From contig CALHTF010000038.1 of assembly GCA_938038815.1 (NCBI GenBank), positions 1 to 45,704 of the forward strand: a stretch of 45,704 bases of DNA, in the 5' to 3' direction. This DNA is from an uncultured Acidimicrobiales bacterium. GTDB lineage: Bacteria; Actinomycetota; Acidimicrobiia; Acidimicrobiales; SHLQ01. Within the stretch, counting starts at the first letter, position 1, and each line of letters opens with the position of its first letter. A program made the position numbers and the translations under genes. Below the pieces are notes generated by a model. It had not been told where the DNA came from and did no database searches. It saw nothing but the letters and a program-made list of their open reading frames with translations. This document shows positions 15,822 through 25,574 of this stretch, piece after piece.

Positions 15822-18602
15822 CTATTCGGCTGGGGTTTCCTCGGCCGATTCATCCGCAGGTTCGGCCGCAGCAGCAGCCTTCTTTTTTGCCGGCGTCTTC
15901 TTCTTGGCCGCCGTCTTCTTAGCGGTGGCCTTCTTCTTCGCCGTGCTCTTCTTCTTGGCGGTCGCCTTCTTCTTTTTCTTGGCGGCCTTCTTGCCCTTCT
16001 TGGCCGGGCCTTTGGCTCGGCGTTCAGCAAGCAACTCGGCGGCCCGCTCCGAGGTCAGCTCCTCGACGGTGTCGCCCTTGCGGAGCGACGCGTTGTACTC
16101 GCCGTCGGTCACGTAGGGGCCGAAGCGACCGTCCTTGCAGATCATCTCTTTGCCGGTCTCGGGGTCTTCGCCCAAGTCTTCGCGCAGCGGCGGCTTGGCG
16201 GTTCCGCCACCCCGGCGCTTCGGCTGAGCCAACAGCTTGAGACATTCGTCGAGCGTGATGGTGAAGAGGTCTTCCTCTTTTTCCATGCTGCGGCTGTCTT
16301 TGCCCTTCTTGAGGTACGGACCGTACCGACCGTTCTGGACATTGATCTCTTTGCCGTCGGACGGGTCGACTCCAACCAGGCGAGGCAACGACAGAAGCTT
16401 CATGGCCTCTTCGTAGGTAATGGTGTCGAGCGACATCGAGGTAAAGAGCGAACCGGTCTTGGGCTTGTCTTCGCCGTCGACGATTTCGCCAAGCTGCACG
16501 TACGGACCGAACCGGCCAGCCTTGGCGTAAACCATGAGGCCCGATTCGGGGTCGATACCGAGTTCTTTGTCGCCGCTGGGGGCTTCGATGTACGCCATCG
16601 CCTTTTCGACGGTGAGTTCATCGGGGGCCAGATCGTCGGGAATGCTGGCGGTGCGGGGCTTCTCGTCGGGCGACGGAGCCTCGCCAGCCTGCACGTACGG
16701 GCCGAACTTACCGACGCGAGCTACAACGGCTTCGCCGTCTTCGGAGACACCGAGCGGGATGGTGTTGATGGCGCGGGCGTCGATCTCGCCGAGGCGTTCG
16801 TCGACCTTCTTCTTTAGGCCTTCGCTCATTTCGCCTTCGCCGAAGTAGAACTTGGTGAGCCACGGGATGGCTTCGCCCGAGCCGCCAGCGATGGCGTCGA
16901 GGTCGGTTTCCATCTTGGCGGTGAAGGCGTAGTCGACCAGGTCGGGGAAGTGTCCTTCGAGCAGGCCGACGACCGAGAAGGCGGTGAACGACGGAACCAT
17001 CGCCGAGCCCTTCTTCCACACGTAGCCGCGGTCTTGGATGGTGCCCATGATCGAGGCGAAGGTCGACGGACGACCCACACCAAGCTCTTCGAGCTTCTTG
17101 ACCAGCGAGGCTTCGGTGTAGCGCGACGGCGGCTGGGTTTCGTGACCCTCGGGGACGATGTCGCTCATGTCGAGCGCATCGCCGACCGTCATGGCGGGCA
17201 ACTTACGCTCGTTGTCGGCTTCGTCGACCTCGGCGTCAACCGCCTTGGAGACGGTGTAGATCTTGCGGAAGCCTTGGTGGGTGATGACGGTACCGCTGGC
17301 CGAGAACTCGGCGTCTTCGCCAGTGGTGGCCTTGGCGCCGAGCTTTACCGATACGGTTTCGCCCAAGCAGTCGGTCATCTGCGACGCAACGGTGCGGTTA
17401 AAGATCAGTTCGTAGGCAGCGGCCTCCGACTTGGGAACCTCGGCAGCGACCTGTTCGGGGGTTTTGAAGGTGTCGCCAGCCGGACGGATAGCTTCGTGAG
17501 CTTCCTGGGCGTTCTTGACCTTCTTGGCGTAGGTGCGAGCCTCGTCGGGCAGGTAGTCGTCGCCGTACTTGTCCTTTACATAGGACCGAGCGGCGTTGAG
17601 GGCGGTTTCCGACAACGTGGTGCTGTCGGTACGCATATAGGTGATGTAGCCCTTTTCGTACAGACCCTGGGCAGCACGCATAGCCATCGCCGACGAAACC
17701 CGCAGCTTGCGGCCCGCCTCTTGCTGGTACGTAGAAGTAATGAACGGCGCGGCCGGGCGGCGGCGGTAGGGCTTCGGCTCGACCGAGTTGACCTTGGCAT
17801 CGACACCGTCGAGCCCTTTGGCCAACGCAGCCGAGGTGGCCTCGGTCAGCACCACAACGTCGTCGTTCTTTTGCGAACCGTCTTGCTCGAAGTCGCGACC
17901 CGACGCTACGCGCTGGCCGTCAATCGACTGGAGGTTGGCGGTGAACGACTGCTTCTCGTCGCCGGTCTGGTTCTCGAACGTTGCGCTGAGGTCCCAGTAA
18001 CCAGCCTTGATGAAGGCCATACGTTCGCGTTCGCGTTCGACCACGATTCGGGTCGCCACACTCTGCACCCGACCAGCCGACAGCTTCGGCATGATCTTCT
18101 TCCACAAAACCGGCGATACCTCATAGCCGTAGAGCCGGTCGAGCATGCGGCGAGCCTCTTGGGCGTCGACCAGGTGACGGTCGAGCTCGCGTGGTTCGTT
18201 GAGTGCCTTCTCTATTGCGGTCTTGGTGATCTCGTGGAACACCATCCGCTTTACCGGCACCTGAGGGTTCAAGACCTCAAGCAGGTGCCAGGCAATCGCT
18301 TCTCCTTCGCGATCCTCATCGGTTGCGAGATAGAGCTCGTCGGATTCTTTGAGAAGCTTCTTGAGTTTCTTGATTTGGTCCTTCTTGTCGGAAGAAACCA
18401 CATAGAGCGGCTTGAAGTCGTTGTCGACATCGATCCCGATTCGGGCCCACTTCTCTCCTTTATATGCAGCCGGCACATCGGCCGCGCCACGAGGGAGGTC
18501 GCGGACGTGTCCGATCGACGATTCGACGACATAGTCGTCACCTAGGTATCCAGCGATGGTCTTGGCCTTGGCTGGGGACTCGACAATTACGAGGGCCGTC
18601 AC
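15822..18602 (-). CDS. topA: DNA topoisomerase I
   Basis: Relaxes negative supercoils by cutting one strand. It starts at GTG 18602. The Toprim domain shows VESPAKAK (E9) and TDEDREGE (D95, D97). The nucleophile is Y322 in YMRTDST, with R324. The C-terminal region holds four FGPYV-type repeats (at KFGPYVQAG, RFGPYVQLG, RYGPYLKKG, RFGPYVTDG) that replace zinc fingers, as in actinobacterial TopA. The final ~55 residues are a Lys/Ala-rich tail (KKAAKKKK..., ending in an acidic patch), also an actinobacterial trait linked to DNA binding. Its 926 residues are normal for the group. Confidence 0.95.
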   Translation of the reverse strand: MTALVIVESPAKAKTIAGYLGDDYVVESSIGHVRDLPRGAADVPAAYKGEKWARIGIDVDNDFKPLYVVSSDKKDQIKKLKKLLKESDELYLATDEDREGEAIAWHLLEVLNPQVPVKRMVFHEITKTAIEKALNEPRELDRHLVDAQEARRMLDRLYGYEVSPVLWKKIMPKLSAGRVQSVATRIVVERERERMAFIKAGYWDLSATFENQTGDEKQSFTANLQSIDGQRVASGRDFEQDGSQKNDDVVVLTEATSAALAKGLDGVDAKVNSVEPKPYRRRPAAPFITSTYQQEAGRKLRVSSAMAMRAAQGLYEKGYITYMRTDSTTLSETALNAARSYVKDKYGDDYLPDEARTYAKKVKNAQEAHEAIRPAGDTFKTPEQVAAEVPKSEAAAYELIFNRTVASQMTDCLGETVSVKLGAKATTGEDAEFSASGTVITHQGFRKIYTVSKAVDAEVDEADNERKLPAMTVGDALDMSDIVPEGHETQPPSRYTEASLVKKLEELGVGRPSTFASIMGTIQDRGYVWKKGSAMVPSFTAFSVVGLLEGHFPDLVDYAFTAKMETDLDAIAGGSGEAIPWLTKFYFGEGEMSEGLKKKVDERLGEIDARAINTIPLGVSEDGEAVVARVGKFGPYVQAGEAPSPDEKPRTASIPDDLAPDELTVEKAMAYIEAPSGDKELGIDPESGLMVYAKAGRFGPYVQLGEIVDGEDKPKTGSLFTSMSLDTITYEEAMKLLSLPRLVGVDPSDGKEINVQNGRYGPYLKKGKDSRSMEKEEDLFTITLDECLKLLAQPKRRGGGTAKPPLREDLGEDPETGKEMICKDGRFGPYVTDGEYNASLRKGDTVEELTSERAAELLAERRAKGPAKKGKKAAKKKKKATAKKKSTAKKKATAKKTAAKKKTPAKKKAAAAAEPADESAEETPAE

Positions 18603-18873
18603 GGTGGGTTAGTTCTCCGAAAGTTGACAGATTGCGGCTCAGACACGAGCCGGAGAAAAGAGAGGTATGCCTGGCTAGACCGGCATGAAGTTTCTGATCG
18701 GCAGGGAAACCTGAGCTTTAAGACCCAGGCACCAACCAGATTTTATGGCTTCAAAACGAAGGCCACGACGCATGATCCTGTACCTATCTGGACGAAAAGC
18801 CAACCCGGTCGGCCGATTCGGCACCAACTTTTTTCCACAAGACGGTCTGTTCGACAGCCCGTGATGAGCAGGT
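18603..18873. other. Intergenic, ~270 bp, no gene seen
   Basis: Separates the nhaA 3' end from the topA start, both on the minus strand. It should hold the topA promoter. No clear hairpin terminator or small gene was seen. Confidence 0.4.
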
Positions 18874-20253
18874 CTAGCTGGGCGAATACTCGGCCTCGGG
18901 CGCCGATGCGACCTCGGTTTCAACCGATCCACGAGACAGCACAAAAGCTCCGAAGACCGACGCCAGAATCGATGCGGCGATGATTCCGAGCTTGGCCTGT
19001 TCCTGCAATACGTCGGACTCGTAGGCCAGGGTCGTGATGAAGATCGACACCGTAAATCCAATACCGGCGATGAACGCGATGCCAAGGATCTTCATCCAGT
19101 TCGCGCCCTTCGGTAGTTCGGAGATTCCGAGTTTCACCGCCAAGAATGTGGCACCGACGATGCCGACCGGCTTGCCGATCACCAGTCCGGCGATAACGCC
19201 GATGGTTACCGACGAGCTGACCGCTTCGCTGATGGCCGAACCGCTGATCTCGATGCCGGCGTTAGCCAACGCAAAGATCGGGATGATGAGGAAGCTGGTG
19301 AAGGGGTGTAGCGAATTGATGAGCCGTTCGGCAACCGACACGGTCTCTTGCACTTCGAAGCGAGCTCGACGGGCAGTGGATGGGTCGGGCACCACATCGT
19401 TGTCGGGGCGGAACGGCGACAAGATGTCGAGGTTGGCTGCGTCTTGCAGCGGCTTGGCCGGGGTGAGCAGACCCATAACCACACCAGCGATGGTGGCGTG
19501 CACACCCGAGCGGAACACGGCGAGCCACACAAACACACCGATCACCACATACAGCGGCGTGTACCAGACCTTCAGGTTGCGGAGCACCATAACCAAGATG
19601 ACCAACGCCGCGGCGACGAGCAGCCAGCCGGTCGAAAGATTCTTTGTGTAGAAGATGGCGATAACCAAAATGGCGCCGATGTCGTCGACGATCGCCAGGG
19701 TGAGCAAGAACACCCGCATGGTCGACGGGACCTTATCGCCAAGCAGCGAGACCACACCGAGCGCAAAGGCAATGTCGGTGGCCATCGGGATTCCCCAGCC
19801 GTCGAACTCGGGGCCCGAGGTGTTGAACACGATGAAGAACAGCGCCGGGATGACCATTCCGCCGATAGCGGCAACGGCCGGAAGCGCGGCGACCCGGGTG
19901 TCCCGTAGCTGACCAGCTACCCGTTCGAGCTTGATCTCCATGCCGACCACGAAGAAGAAGATGGCCACCAGTGCATCGTTGACCAGCAGTTCGAGGTTGA
20001 ACGGGTGGGCTTCGTCGCCCAGGTGGAAGCTACCGATGGTGATGTCGAACTTGGTTTCCCAGAAGTGGTGGTACGAATCGCCCCACGGCGAGTTCGCCCA
20101 AACCAGCGCCACGATCGTGGCAAGAATAAGAAGGACACCGCCCGCGGCTTCGATATGGAAGAAGTTCTGCAGCGGTTGCGCGACACGGCGAGCGACCACG
20201 GTGTCGCGACCGAGAAACGTCTTGTCTGAGGGGTTTATCGACTGTCCAGCCAC
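18874..20253 (-). CDS. nhaA: Na+/H+ antiporter NhaA
   Basis: Integral membrane antiporter exporting Na+ for H+. About 11-12 hydrophobic segments follow a short cytoplasmic N-terminus. Conserved charges are present: MATDIAFALG (D160, equivalent to E. coli D133) and AIVDDIGAI (D190-D191, equivalent to D163-D164). GVHATIAGVVMGLLTP and the GKPVGI loop are also typical. At 459 residues it is slightly longer than E. coli NhaA, mainly in the cytoplasmic loop around 280-320 and the tail. No riboswitch or NhaR-like neighbour was seen. Confidence 0.95.
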   Translation of the reverse strand: MAGQSINPSDKTFLGRDTVVARRVAQPLQNFFHIEAAGGVLLILATIVALVWANSPWGDSYHHFWETKFDITIGSFHLGDEAHPFNLELLVNDALVAIFFFVVGMEIKLERVAGQLRDTRVAALPAVAAIGGMVIPALFFIVFNTSGPEFDGWGIPMATDIAFALGVVSLLGDKVPSTMRVFLLTLAIVDDIGAILVIAIFYTKNLSTGWLLVAAALVILVMVLRNLKVWYTPLYVVIGVFVWLAVFRSGVHATIAGVVMGLLTPAKPLQDAANLDILSPFRPDNDVVPDPSTARRARFEVQETVSVAERLINSLHPFTSFLIIPIFALANAGIEISGSAISEAVSSSVTIGVIAGLVIGKPVGIVGATFLAVKLGISELPKGANWMKILGIAFIAGIGFTVSIFITTLAYESDVLQEQAKLGIIAASILASVFGAFVLSRGSVETEVASAPEAEYSPS

Positions 20254-20360
20254 GAAGGCTCCATTCTAGCGACTGGGCGTATCTATTCGACCAACCTTAC
20301 GAGCGTGGCATATGGCTCGGATGCAAGTTTTTCGCCATACCCGCCGTCACGTCGCCGCTT

Positions 20361-23300
20361 TTAGGCCGCTTTCGGCGAGATGGCCTTGCTCGACATCCGA
20401 ATCGGTTGGTTGTCGGCGGCGGACAGCGGCAACGGCTCGCTCGCCAATGCGTTGGCGGTCTTCTCGGCCGGCATCGGCCGGGCGTAGTAGTAGCCCTGGC
20501 CGACTTCGCATCCCATGCTGCGCAGTGCCCGGGCTTGGCCGGCCGATTCGATGCCTTCGGCCACGGTGATGGCTCGGGATTTCGCAGCGAGTGAAATGAC
20601 GGTCTCGATCACGCCGTCGTCTTCGCCGGTTTCGATCCGATCGACGAACGACTTGTCGATCTTCAAAATGTCGAACTCGAACTGCTGGAGATATTGCAGC
20701 GACGAGTAGCCGGTACCGAAGTCGTCGATGGCGATCCGGAATCCGTTGGCCCGCAGGCTGCGGAGCCGTTCGGCGATGAGCTCTTTGTCGCGTGCGAACA
20801 CGCTTTCGGTGATCTCGAGCACAACTCGTTGCGGTTCGAGGCCCGAGTTGGCGACACATTTGGTGAGGTCGTCGACGATGGTCTCTTCTTGCAGTTGGCG
20901 GGCCGATACGTTGACCGACACATAGAGGTCGTGGCCAGCACTGATCCACTCGGCGAGCTGCTTCGCGGCGTCGCGTAGCACGAGCAACCCCAGTGCACTG
21001 ATGAGCCCGGTGTCTTCGGCCACGCCGATGAACCCGGCTGGACCAACCAGACCCTTGCCGGGTCGGTTCCAACGCACCAGCGCCTCGAAACCGTTGATCC
21101 GTTCAGTCTGCAGGTCGACCAGCGGTTGATAGTGAACCTCGAGGTCTTCGTCTTCGATCGCGACACGCAACGCTTCGATCAGGTCGAGGCGAGCACCGGC
21201 CTGCGAGAGCATTTCTTCGGCAAAGACTTCAACCTGGCCCTTGCCTTTGTCCTTGGCGGCATACATCGCCACGTCGGCCTGCTTCACGAGGTCTTCGGCC
21301 GACGTTGAGCGGTCGGTGTCGTACGCGATACCGATACTGGCGCTGAGCTTGAGGCTGCGGCCCTTGGTGGGCATGGCATAGCCGATCGACTCGAGCACCC
21401 GTTCGGCCAACTCGATCGCCTCGTGTTCGGCGTAGAAGCTGGTCATCAGCACGGCGAACTCGTCGGCACCGAATCGAGCAACCGAGTCGCTGATACGGAT
21501 CGAGGTACGAAGTCGGTCGCTGATCTCGACTAGAACCTGGTCGCCGGCCGCGTGGCCGAGGGCATCGTTCACCAGCTTGAAGTCATCGAGGTTGAGCAGC
21601 ATGACACCCACCATCTCGTCGGTGCGGGTGGTGTCGGCCAGTACGTCACCGAGGGAGTCGAGAAGCTGCGACCGGTTGGCGAGCGCGGTCAACGAGTCGT
21701 GGCTGGCCTGGAACCGCAGGTTGCGTTCGAGGCTCAACCGCTCGGTGTCGTCGCGCACGTTGAGCACGATGCCGGCGATGGCCGGATCGGACGTCATGTC
21801 GGTCACGGTCACGTTCAGGTAGCGCCACGAACCGTCCTTCGCGGTGGTGCGGATATCGATCGACTCGCGTTCGACGGTCTCGCCCGACAACAACCGGTCA
21901 CGCAAGTCACTGGTGTCACGCACGGCATCGAGCGACAGCACGTCGACCACCTTGGTGCCAAGAAGCTCCGAAGGCTGATAACCCAGCACCCGTTCAACCG
22001 CTGGCGATACGTAGGTAACAAACTCGTCCTCGTCGATGATCGCTACGATGTCGCTCGAGTGCTGAACCAGCGAGCGGAATCGAGCCTCCGAGCGGAGCAC
22101 CCGCTGCTCGGCATTGCGACGCACCGTTACATCAGAGAACGTGATCACGACTCCCCCCACCTCAGGGTCATGTGAATGGTCGTCAACCGATACCCGAGCC
22201 CACCAACTATCACCCTCACTCACTAACGAGAGCTCGTCCAACATTTGGTTTCGCGTCGTGCGTGCCCTCTCAATTAGTTCATCAACCCGACGCGCACCCG
22301 GGCCGTTGAGTGTGGTGCCAAGCGGCTTTCCGAGGTAGTGCGACTCACCAAACTCCAAGACTTGGTCGCAATTGCTCGTCACGAAGCTGACATGATCGTC
22401 GGAGTCGACGAGCATAATTACTTCGGCCGAAGCTTGAGTGAGCCGACGGAATCGATGTTCTGACGATTGGACTGCGACCGCTGTGGCGAGTTGTTCGTTT
22501 GCCCGGAACAGACGTGTAAGCCGGTACACGCTTACCACGGTGAGCAAAACCGCTCCGGCGCTCACAATAAGCAGATCCGTATCGATTTCGAACATCTCGT
22601 TCAGACCCACAGCGAGCGGAACTACCAGCAACGAGGTGGCTTGAACAACAATCCGTGATCCGCGCAGTCGTGCTTCGACCCCTTGAATGGGTTCACATAG
22701 CTCGGTCACCTTTGGATGCAAGACGCTGGCCGTACCGAACCCCATGGCGAGAATCGCTGCGATGGAGGCTGCAGCGGTCGCGTTCGCATCTGCAAGCAGA
22801 AGGACGTCGGTTGTTACCAGAGAAATTGAGGCAAAAAGCAAGAACCAAAATGATGGGCTTCGACGCCCAGGCCCAATCGCCAGGCGAACCGTCGCCCCAA
22901 ACAGCAGAACGGTCAAGCCAGCGTAGAAGCCGTTGAGCACGCGTTCGGACTGCGGAACCAGCGAATCACCGAGATAGCCCGGCAGTAACAGGCCGAACAT
23001 GAGAATCGCCGCTGCGATCGCAAAGATCACTGCGTCAATAGAAGAGTCAAATGAGGCTGAGGGATCTGATTTCTCTGACCGCAGCTGTCCAAAGATGACG
23101 ATCGCCAAAATCGTCAAGACATACCCAAGAACCGTCAGGGCATCAGCTGGAGACGGAAAGGGATACTCCACTCCGACCGCGACGCCATGCAAGGTACGGC
23201 CGATAGCGCCCGCAACGCTCGAGGCTGCGCCACCAGCCAGAATCATCCAAGGCTGAACATGCCCGGTGTCGAGCGACCGCATACGAAAGCCGACCGTCGC

Positions 23301-23417
23301 AATAAACAGGAGAGCGACCAAGAGCCTTACAGGAATCCAAGCACCTACGGCGGCCGCGACTCCTATCAGAAAGATGTTGAAGAGAAGCGATTGCTTCCAG
23401 CTATCGGCCATCACCAA
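20361..23417 (-). CDS. Membrane PAS-PAS-GGDEF-EAL cyclic-di-GMP protein
   Basis: This 1018-residue protein begins with ~300 residues of hydrophobic helices forming a membrane sensor region. Two PAS domains follow (HRFRRLTQASAEVIMLVD... and ARFRSLVQHSSDIVAIID...), then a GGDEF domain (HDSLTALANR...) and an EAL domain. The GGDEF signature is RFGADEF, with Ala replacing the second Gly, so cyclase activity is doubtful. The EAL domain looks active: FEALVRW, LEITES, DDFGTGYSSL, KIDKSFV. The protein is therefore more likely a c-di-GMP phosphodiesterase or GTP sensor. Base use in the N-terminal coding part (above ~22.1 kb) looks less GC-rich than the rest. Confidence 0.92.
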   Translation of the reverse strand: MVMADSWKQSLLFNIFLIGVAAAVGAWIPVRLLVALLFIATVGFRMRSLDTGHVQPWMILAGGAASSVAGAIGRTLHGVAVGVEYPFPSPADALTVLGYVLTILAIVIFGQLRSEKSDPSASFDSSIDAVIFAIAAAILMFGLLLPGYLGDSLVPQSERVLNGFYAGLTVLLFGATVRLAIGPGRRSPSFWFLLFASISLVTTDVLLLADANATAAASIAAILAMGFGTASVLHPKVTELCEPIQGVEARLRGSRIVVQATSLLVVPLAVGLNEMFEIDTDLLIVSAGAVLLTVVSVYRLTRLFRANEQLATAVAVQSSEHRFRRLTQASAEVIMLVDSDDHVSFVTSNCDQVLEFGESHYLGKPLGTTLNGPGARRVDELIERARTTRNQMLDELSLVSEGDSWWARVSVDDHSHDPEVGGVVITFSDVTVRRNAEQRVLRSEARFRSLVQHSSDIVAIIDEDEFVTYVSPAVERVLGYQPSELLGTKVVDVLSLDAVRDTSDLRDRLLSGETVERESIDIRTTAKDGSWRYLNVTVTDMTSDPAIAGIVLNVRDDTERLSLERNLRFQASHDSLTALANRSQLLDSLGDVLADTTRTDEMVGVMLLNLDDFKLVNDALGHAAGDQVLVEISDRLRTSIRISDSVARFGADEFAVLMTSFYAEHEAIELAERVLESIGYAMPTKGRSLKLSASIGIAYDTDRSTSAEDLVKQADVAMYAAKDKGKGQVEVFAEEMLSQAGARLDLIEALRVAIEDEDLEVHYQPLVDLQTERINGFEALVRWNRPGKGLVGPAGFIGVAEDTGLISALGLLVLRDAAKQLAEWISAGHDLYVSVNVSARQLQEETIVDDLTKCVANSGLEPQRVVLEITESVFARDKELIAERLRSLRANGFRIAIDDFGTGYSSLQYLQQFEFDILKIDKSFVDRIETGEDDGVIETVISLAAKSRAITVAEGIESAGQARALRSMGCEVGQGYYYARPMPAEKTANALASEPLPLSAADNQPIRMSSKAISPKAA

Positions 23418-23474
23418 CTATCGGCACGCGCCCACCCTCATATGAGGGTGTATGAATGACGTTCTGTTGCCGGA

Positions 23475-24167
23475 TTATCGGGTGGGATCTATTGCGGGTG
23501 CCCCCGTGCGAAGGTCAATGATCAGTTGACCTATTTCGTCCAAATCATCCCGATCGGCAAAGAATCTGGCCGTGTCTTCGCGCAAGTCAACCACACTCTG
23601 AAGTGCGTCCGGCATGTAACCATAAGTAGGGAACGTTAAATCACCCATGTAGTGCCGCTCCGGACCGATCTTTTCAAACGGAAATTTCATGACCCGACGC
23701 AGTACAGCGAAAAGCTTTCTATCCATCACCGCCAACACGTGGACCCGCTGAGGCTCGCCCTCCAGAAGCCGAATCGACTGCCGGTAAAGCAGAGCAGCGA
23801 TCTGATAGTGATCGTGCGATGGGTCTGTGGCGAGAGCGCTTACCTCATATGGTTCGACGCCGTCAGCCGAAAGGCGTTCCGCCCAGCCATCATCCAAATC
23901 GAAGTTGTTGAGCACCGGCAGACCGAGTTCAGTTCGACGAATGAACCGCGACACACCTACGATTCTGCCCTCACGATCACGAGCAACGTTGTAGGTGCTC
24001 GCCTCGACAAATTCGTCATCGATCGTTCCATCACTGTTCAAAGAATCGACATGTCCAACAGCAAGATAGCGAGAAGCCTGAAATCGGCGGGCCGCCATGA
24101 CGTCACTGTCGCTGTGTGCAATTGCAACCTCGATGCCTACTTCGGCATTTCGCTTTTCCCAACTCAC
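23475..24167 (-). CDS. FeeM/LuxI-like N-acyl amino acid synthase
   Basis: GTG 24167 with GGAGG 7 nt upstream gives 230 residues. The sequence fits the GNAT-related fold shared by acyl-homoserine-lactone synthases and FeeM. It opens with VAIAHSDSDVMAARRFQASRY. Next come an acidic loop, DREGRIVGVSRFIRRTELGLPVLNNF and a YEVSALATDPS strand. YRQSIRLL, HVLAVMDRKLFAVLRRVMKFPFEKIGP and a GDLTFPTYGYM segment follow. The family joins an acyl chain to an amino acid or related acceptor. The product could be a signal or membrane lipid; the substrate cannot be read from sequence. Its start lies 29 bp from a divergent membrane-protein gene. Confidence 0.65.
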   Translation of the reverse strand: MSWEKRNAEVGIEVAIAHSDSDVMAARRFQASRYLAVGHVDSLNSDGTIDDEFVEASTYNVARDREGRIVGVSRFIRRTELGLPVLNNFDLDDGWAERLSADGVEPYEVSALATDPSHDHYQIAALLYRQSIRLLEGEPQRVHVLAVMDRKLFAVLRRVMKFPFEKIGPERHYMGDLTFPTYGYMPDALQSVVDLREDTARFFADRDDLDEIGQLIIDLRTGAPAIDPTR

Positions 24168-24196
24168 GAGGCGGCCTCCACGGAAAAGCAGGGCTG

Positions 24197-24601
24197 GTGA
24201 CTGAACAACAAGCAAAAGTAGGCACTTTTGGCTGGGTCTGGATCGTCGGCGTTTTCGCGTTTTCGGTTGCGAGGGCCCTCGTAGCTTGGCCAACCCTCGG
24301 TCGTTACGGAGTAAATCCTTGGGTATTCCTGGCCATCGACATCATTACCGCGTTTCCGTATGCGTACGGTCAAGTAAAGCTGATCAAAGTGGTCGTCGCG
24401 AAGGACCTGCGGGCAATCCAAATTTGGGCCCTGGTGGTGCTTGTGACATTCCTTGCTCCGTACCTCTACATTTTTGTTGCCGGGTCGGGTGAACTTCCCA
24501 CGATCGGATACGTCATTATCTGCGTATTGATTGCGGTGTTTGGCGCAGCGTCGTTGTTGCGACTCAAGCGAGCGATTCAAGCCGAACGCACAAACAGCTG
24601 A
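24197..24601 (+). CDS. Four-helix membrane protein of unknown function
   Basis: GTG 24197 with GCAGGG upstream gives 134 residues. Four hydrophobic segments are seen: FGWVWIVGVFAFSVARALVAW, PWVFLAIDIITAFPYAYGQ, IQIWALVVLVTFLAPYLYIFV and TIGYVIICVLIAVFGAASLL. A basic tail follows. The family is not recognised. It is divergent from the FeeM-like synthase with only 29 bp between the starts, so the two probably share a control region and may act together. Confidence 0.65.
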   Translation: MTEQQAKVGTFGWVWIVGVFAFSVARALVAWPTLGRYGVNPWVFLAIDIITAFPYAYGQVKLIKVVVAKDLRAIQIWALVVLVTFLAPYLYIFVAGSGELPTIGYVIICVLIAVFGAASLLRLKRAIQAERTNS

Positions 24602-24815
24602 GTGACTTTCGGAGTACGCAGTATGTGGAGAATCCATAGGCGGAGCATCCTTTACCGCCGCTGCTAGGGATGGTCGAAGCAGGCCGCCGAAGGCGAGGTG
24701 GTTGAAGGAAATAGTCTTCGTGGGGGGTGTTTCCCTGACTTACGTCTGGGCAACTACTAGTGAACGTAACCTAGCCAGTGAAATTTTTTCAAAATCTGCT
24801 CAACTGGACAATTGC

Positions 24816-25568
24816 TTAGTCGAGTCGCAACATCTGGTTGCTTAGCCGTTCGGCCATTTCCTTCACGGCTTCGCCAACCAGTTGTTCGCCCGGCTCGCCC
24901 GGGAATCGGTAGGCCGGGCCGTGCACATGGATGGCCGCCTCAACCAGTCCGGTGGTGCCGCGGACCGGGGCAGCGACCGAGCTGATTCCGTCGACCGACT
25001 CGCTGTTGGTCCAGGCATACCCCTGCCCACGAGCCGCGGCCACCCGTTCGGTGATCGCCGTCGGGTCGACCACCGTGTGTTCGGTGACCTGCTCGAGCGG
25101 TTCGGTGAAGTAGCCGTTTAGTTCGGCCGCATCGGCGTGAGCCAACAACACCAACCCCGATGCGATGGTGTGCAAAGGCATCCGTAGTCCGGTCCAGTCT
25201 CGAACCTCTACCTCGTTCACTGCCGACACGTGGTCGAGGAACAGAACGTCGCGACCCTCGCGGATCGACAACCCGGCTCGTTCGTTGGTCACAAACACCA
25301 ACTCGTTCAGGAACGGCCGCGCCATGCGCATCAGATGGGTACCGGCCCGCCCGGCCGGCGAGAGATCATCGAGCAGCGGGCCGAGCTCGTACACTCCCCC
25401 AGCTTCGCGTTGTACAACCGCACCCTCGGCTTCGAGCGCACTGAGCATTCGAGCGACCGTGCTCTTTGGAAGATCGACCTGTTTCGCCAAGTTGGTGACC
25501 CCTTCGGGGCCGAGCGACAAGGCCCGCAGAACCGCAAACGCCCGCTCGATCGACTGCACACCCGTCAT
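24816..25568 (-). CDS. IclR-family transcriptional regulator
   Basis: The N-terminal winged helix (~1-65) contains VTNLAKQVDLPKSTVARMLSALEAEGAV. The C-terminal IclR effector domain (~80-245) contains LFLDHV, GLRMPLHTIASGLVLLAH, ITERVAAARGQGYAWTNSE and GISSVAAPVRG. It lies 6 bp after etfA as the last gene of a dehydrogenase/ETF cluster, so it probably controls that cluster in response to a methylated amine or its product. Palindromes upstream of the first gene fit a dimeric IclR regulator. Confidence 0.9.
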   Translation of the reverse strand: MTGVQSIERAFAVLRALSLGPEGVTNLAKQVDLPKSTVARMLSALEAEGAVVQREAGGVYELGPLLDDLSPAGRAGTHLMRMARPFLNELVFVTNERAGLSIREGRDVLFLDHVSAVNEVEVRDWTGLRMPLHTIASGLVLLAHADAAELNGYFTEPLEQVTEHTVVDPTAITERVAAARGQGYAWTNSESVDGISSVAAPVRGTTGLVEAAIHVHGPAYRFPGEPGEQLVGEAVKEMAERLSNQMLRLD

Positions 25569-25574
25569 GTTGGG

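Noticed and set aside
16950..18545. Long plus-strand frame opposite topA
   Set aside because: It is the antisense shadow of topA, common in GC-rich genes.
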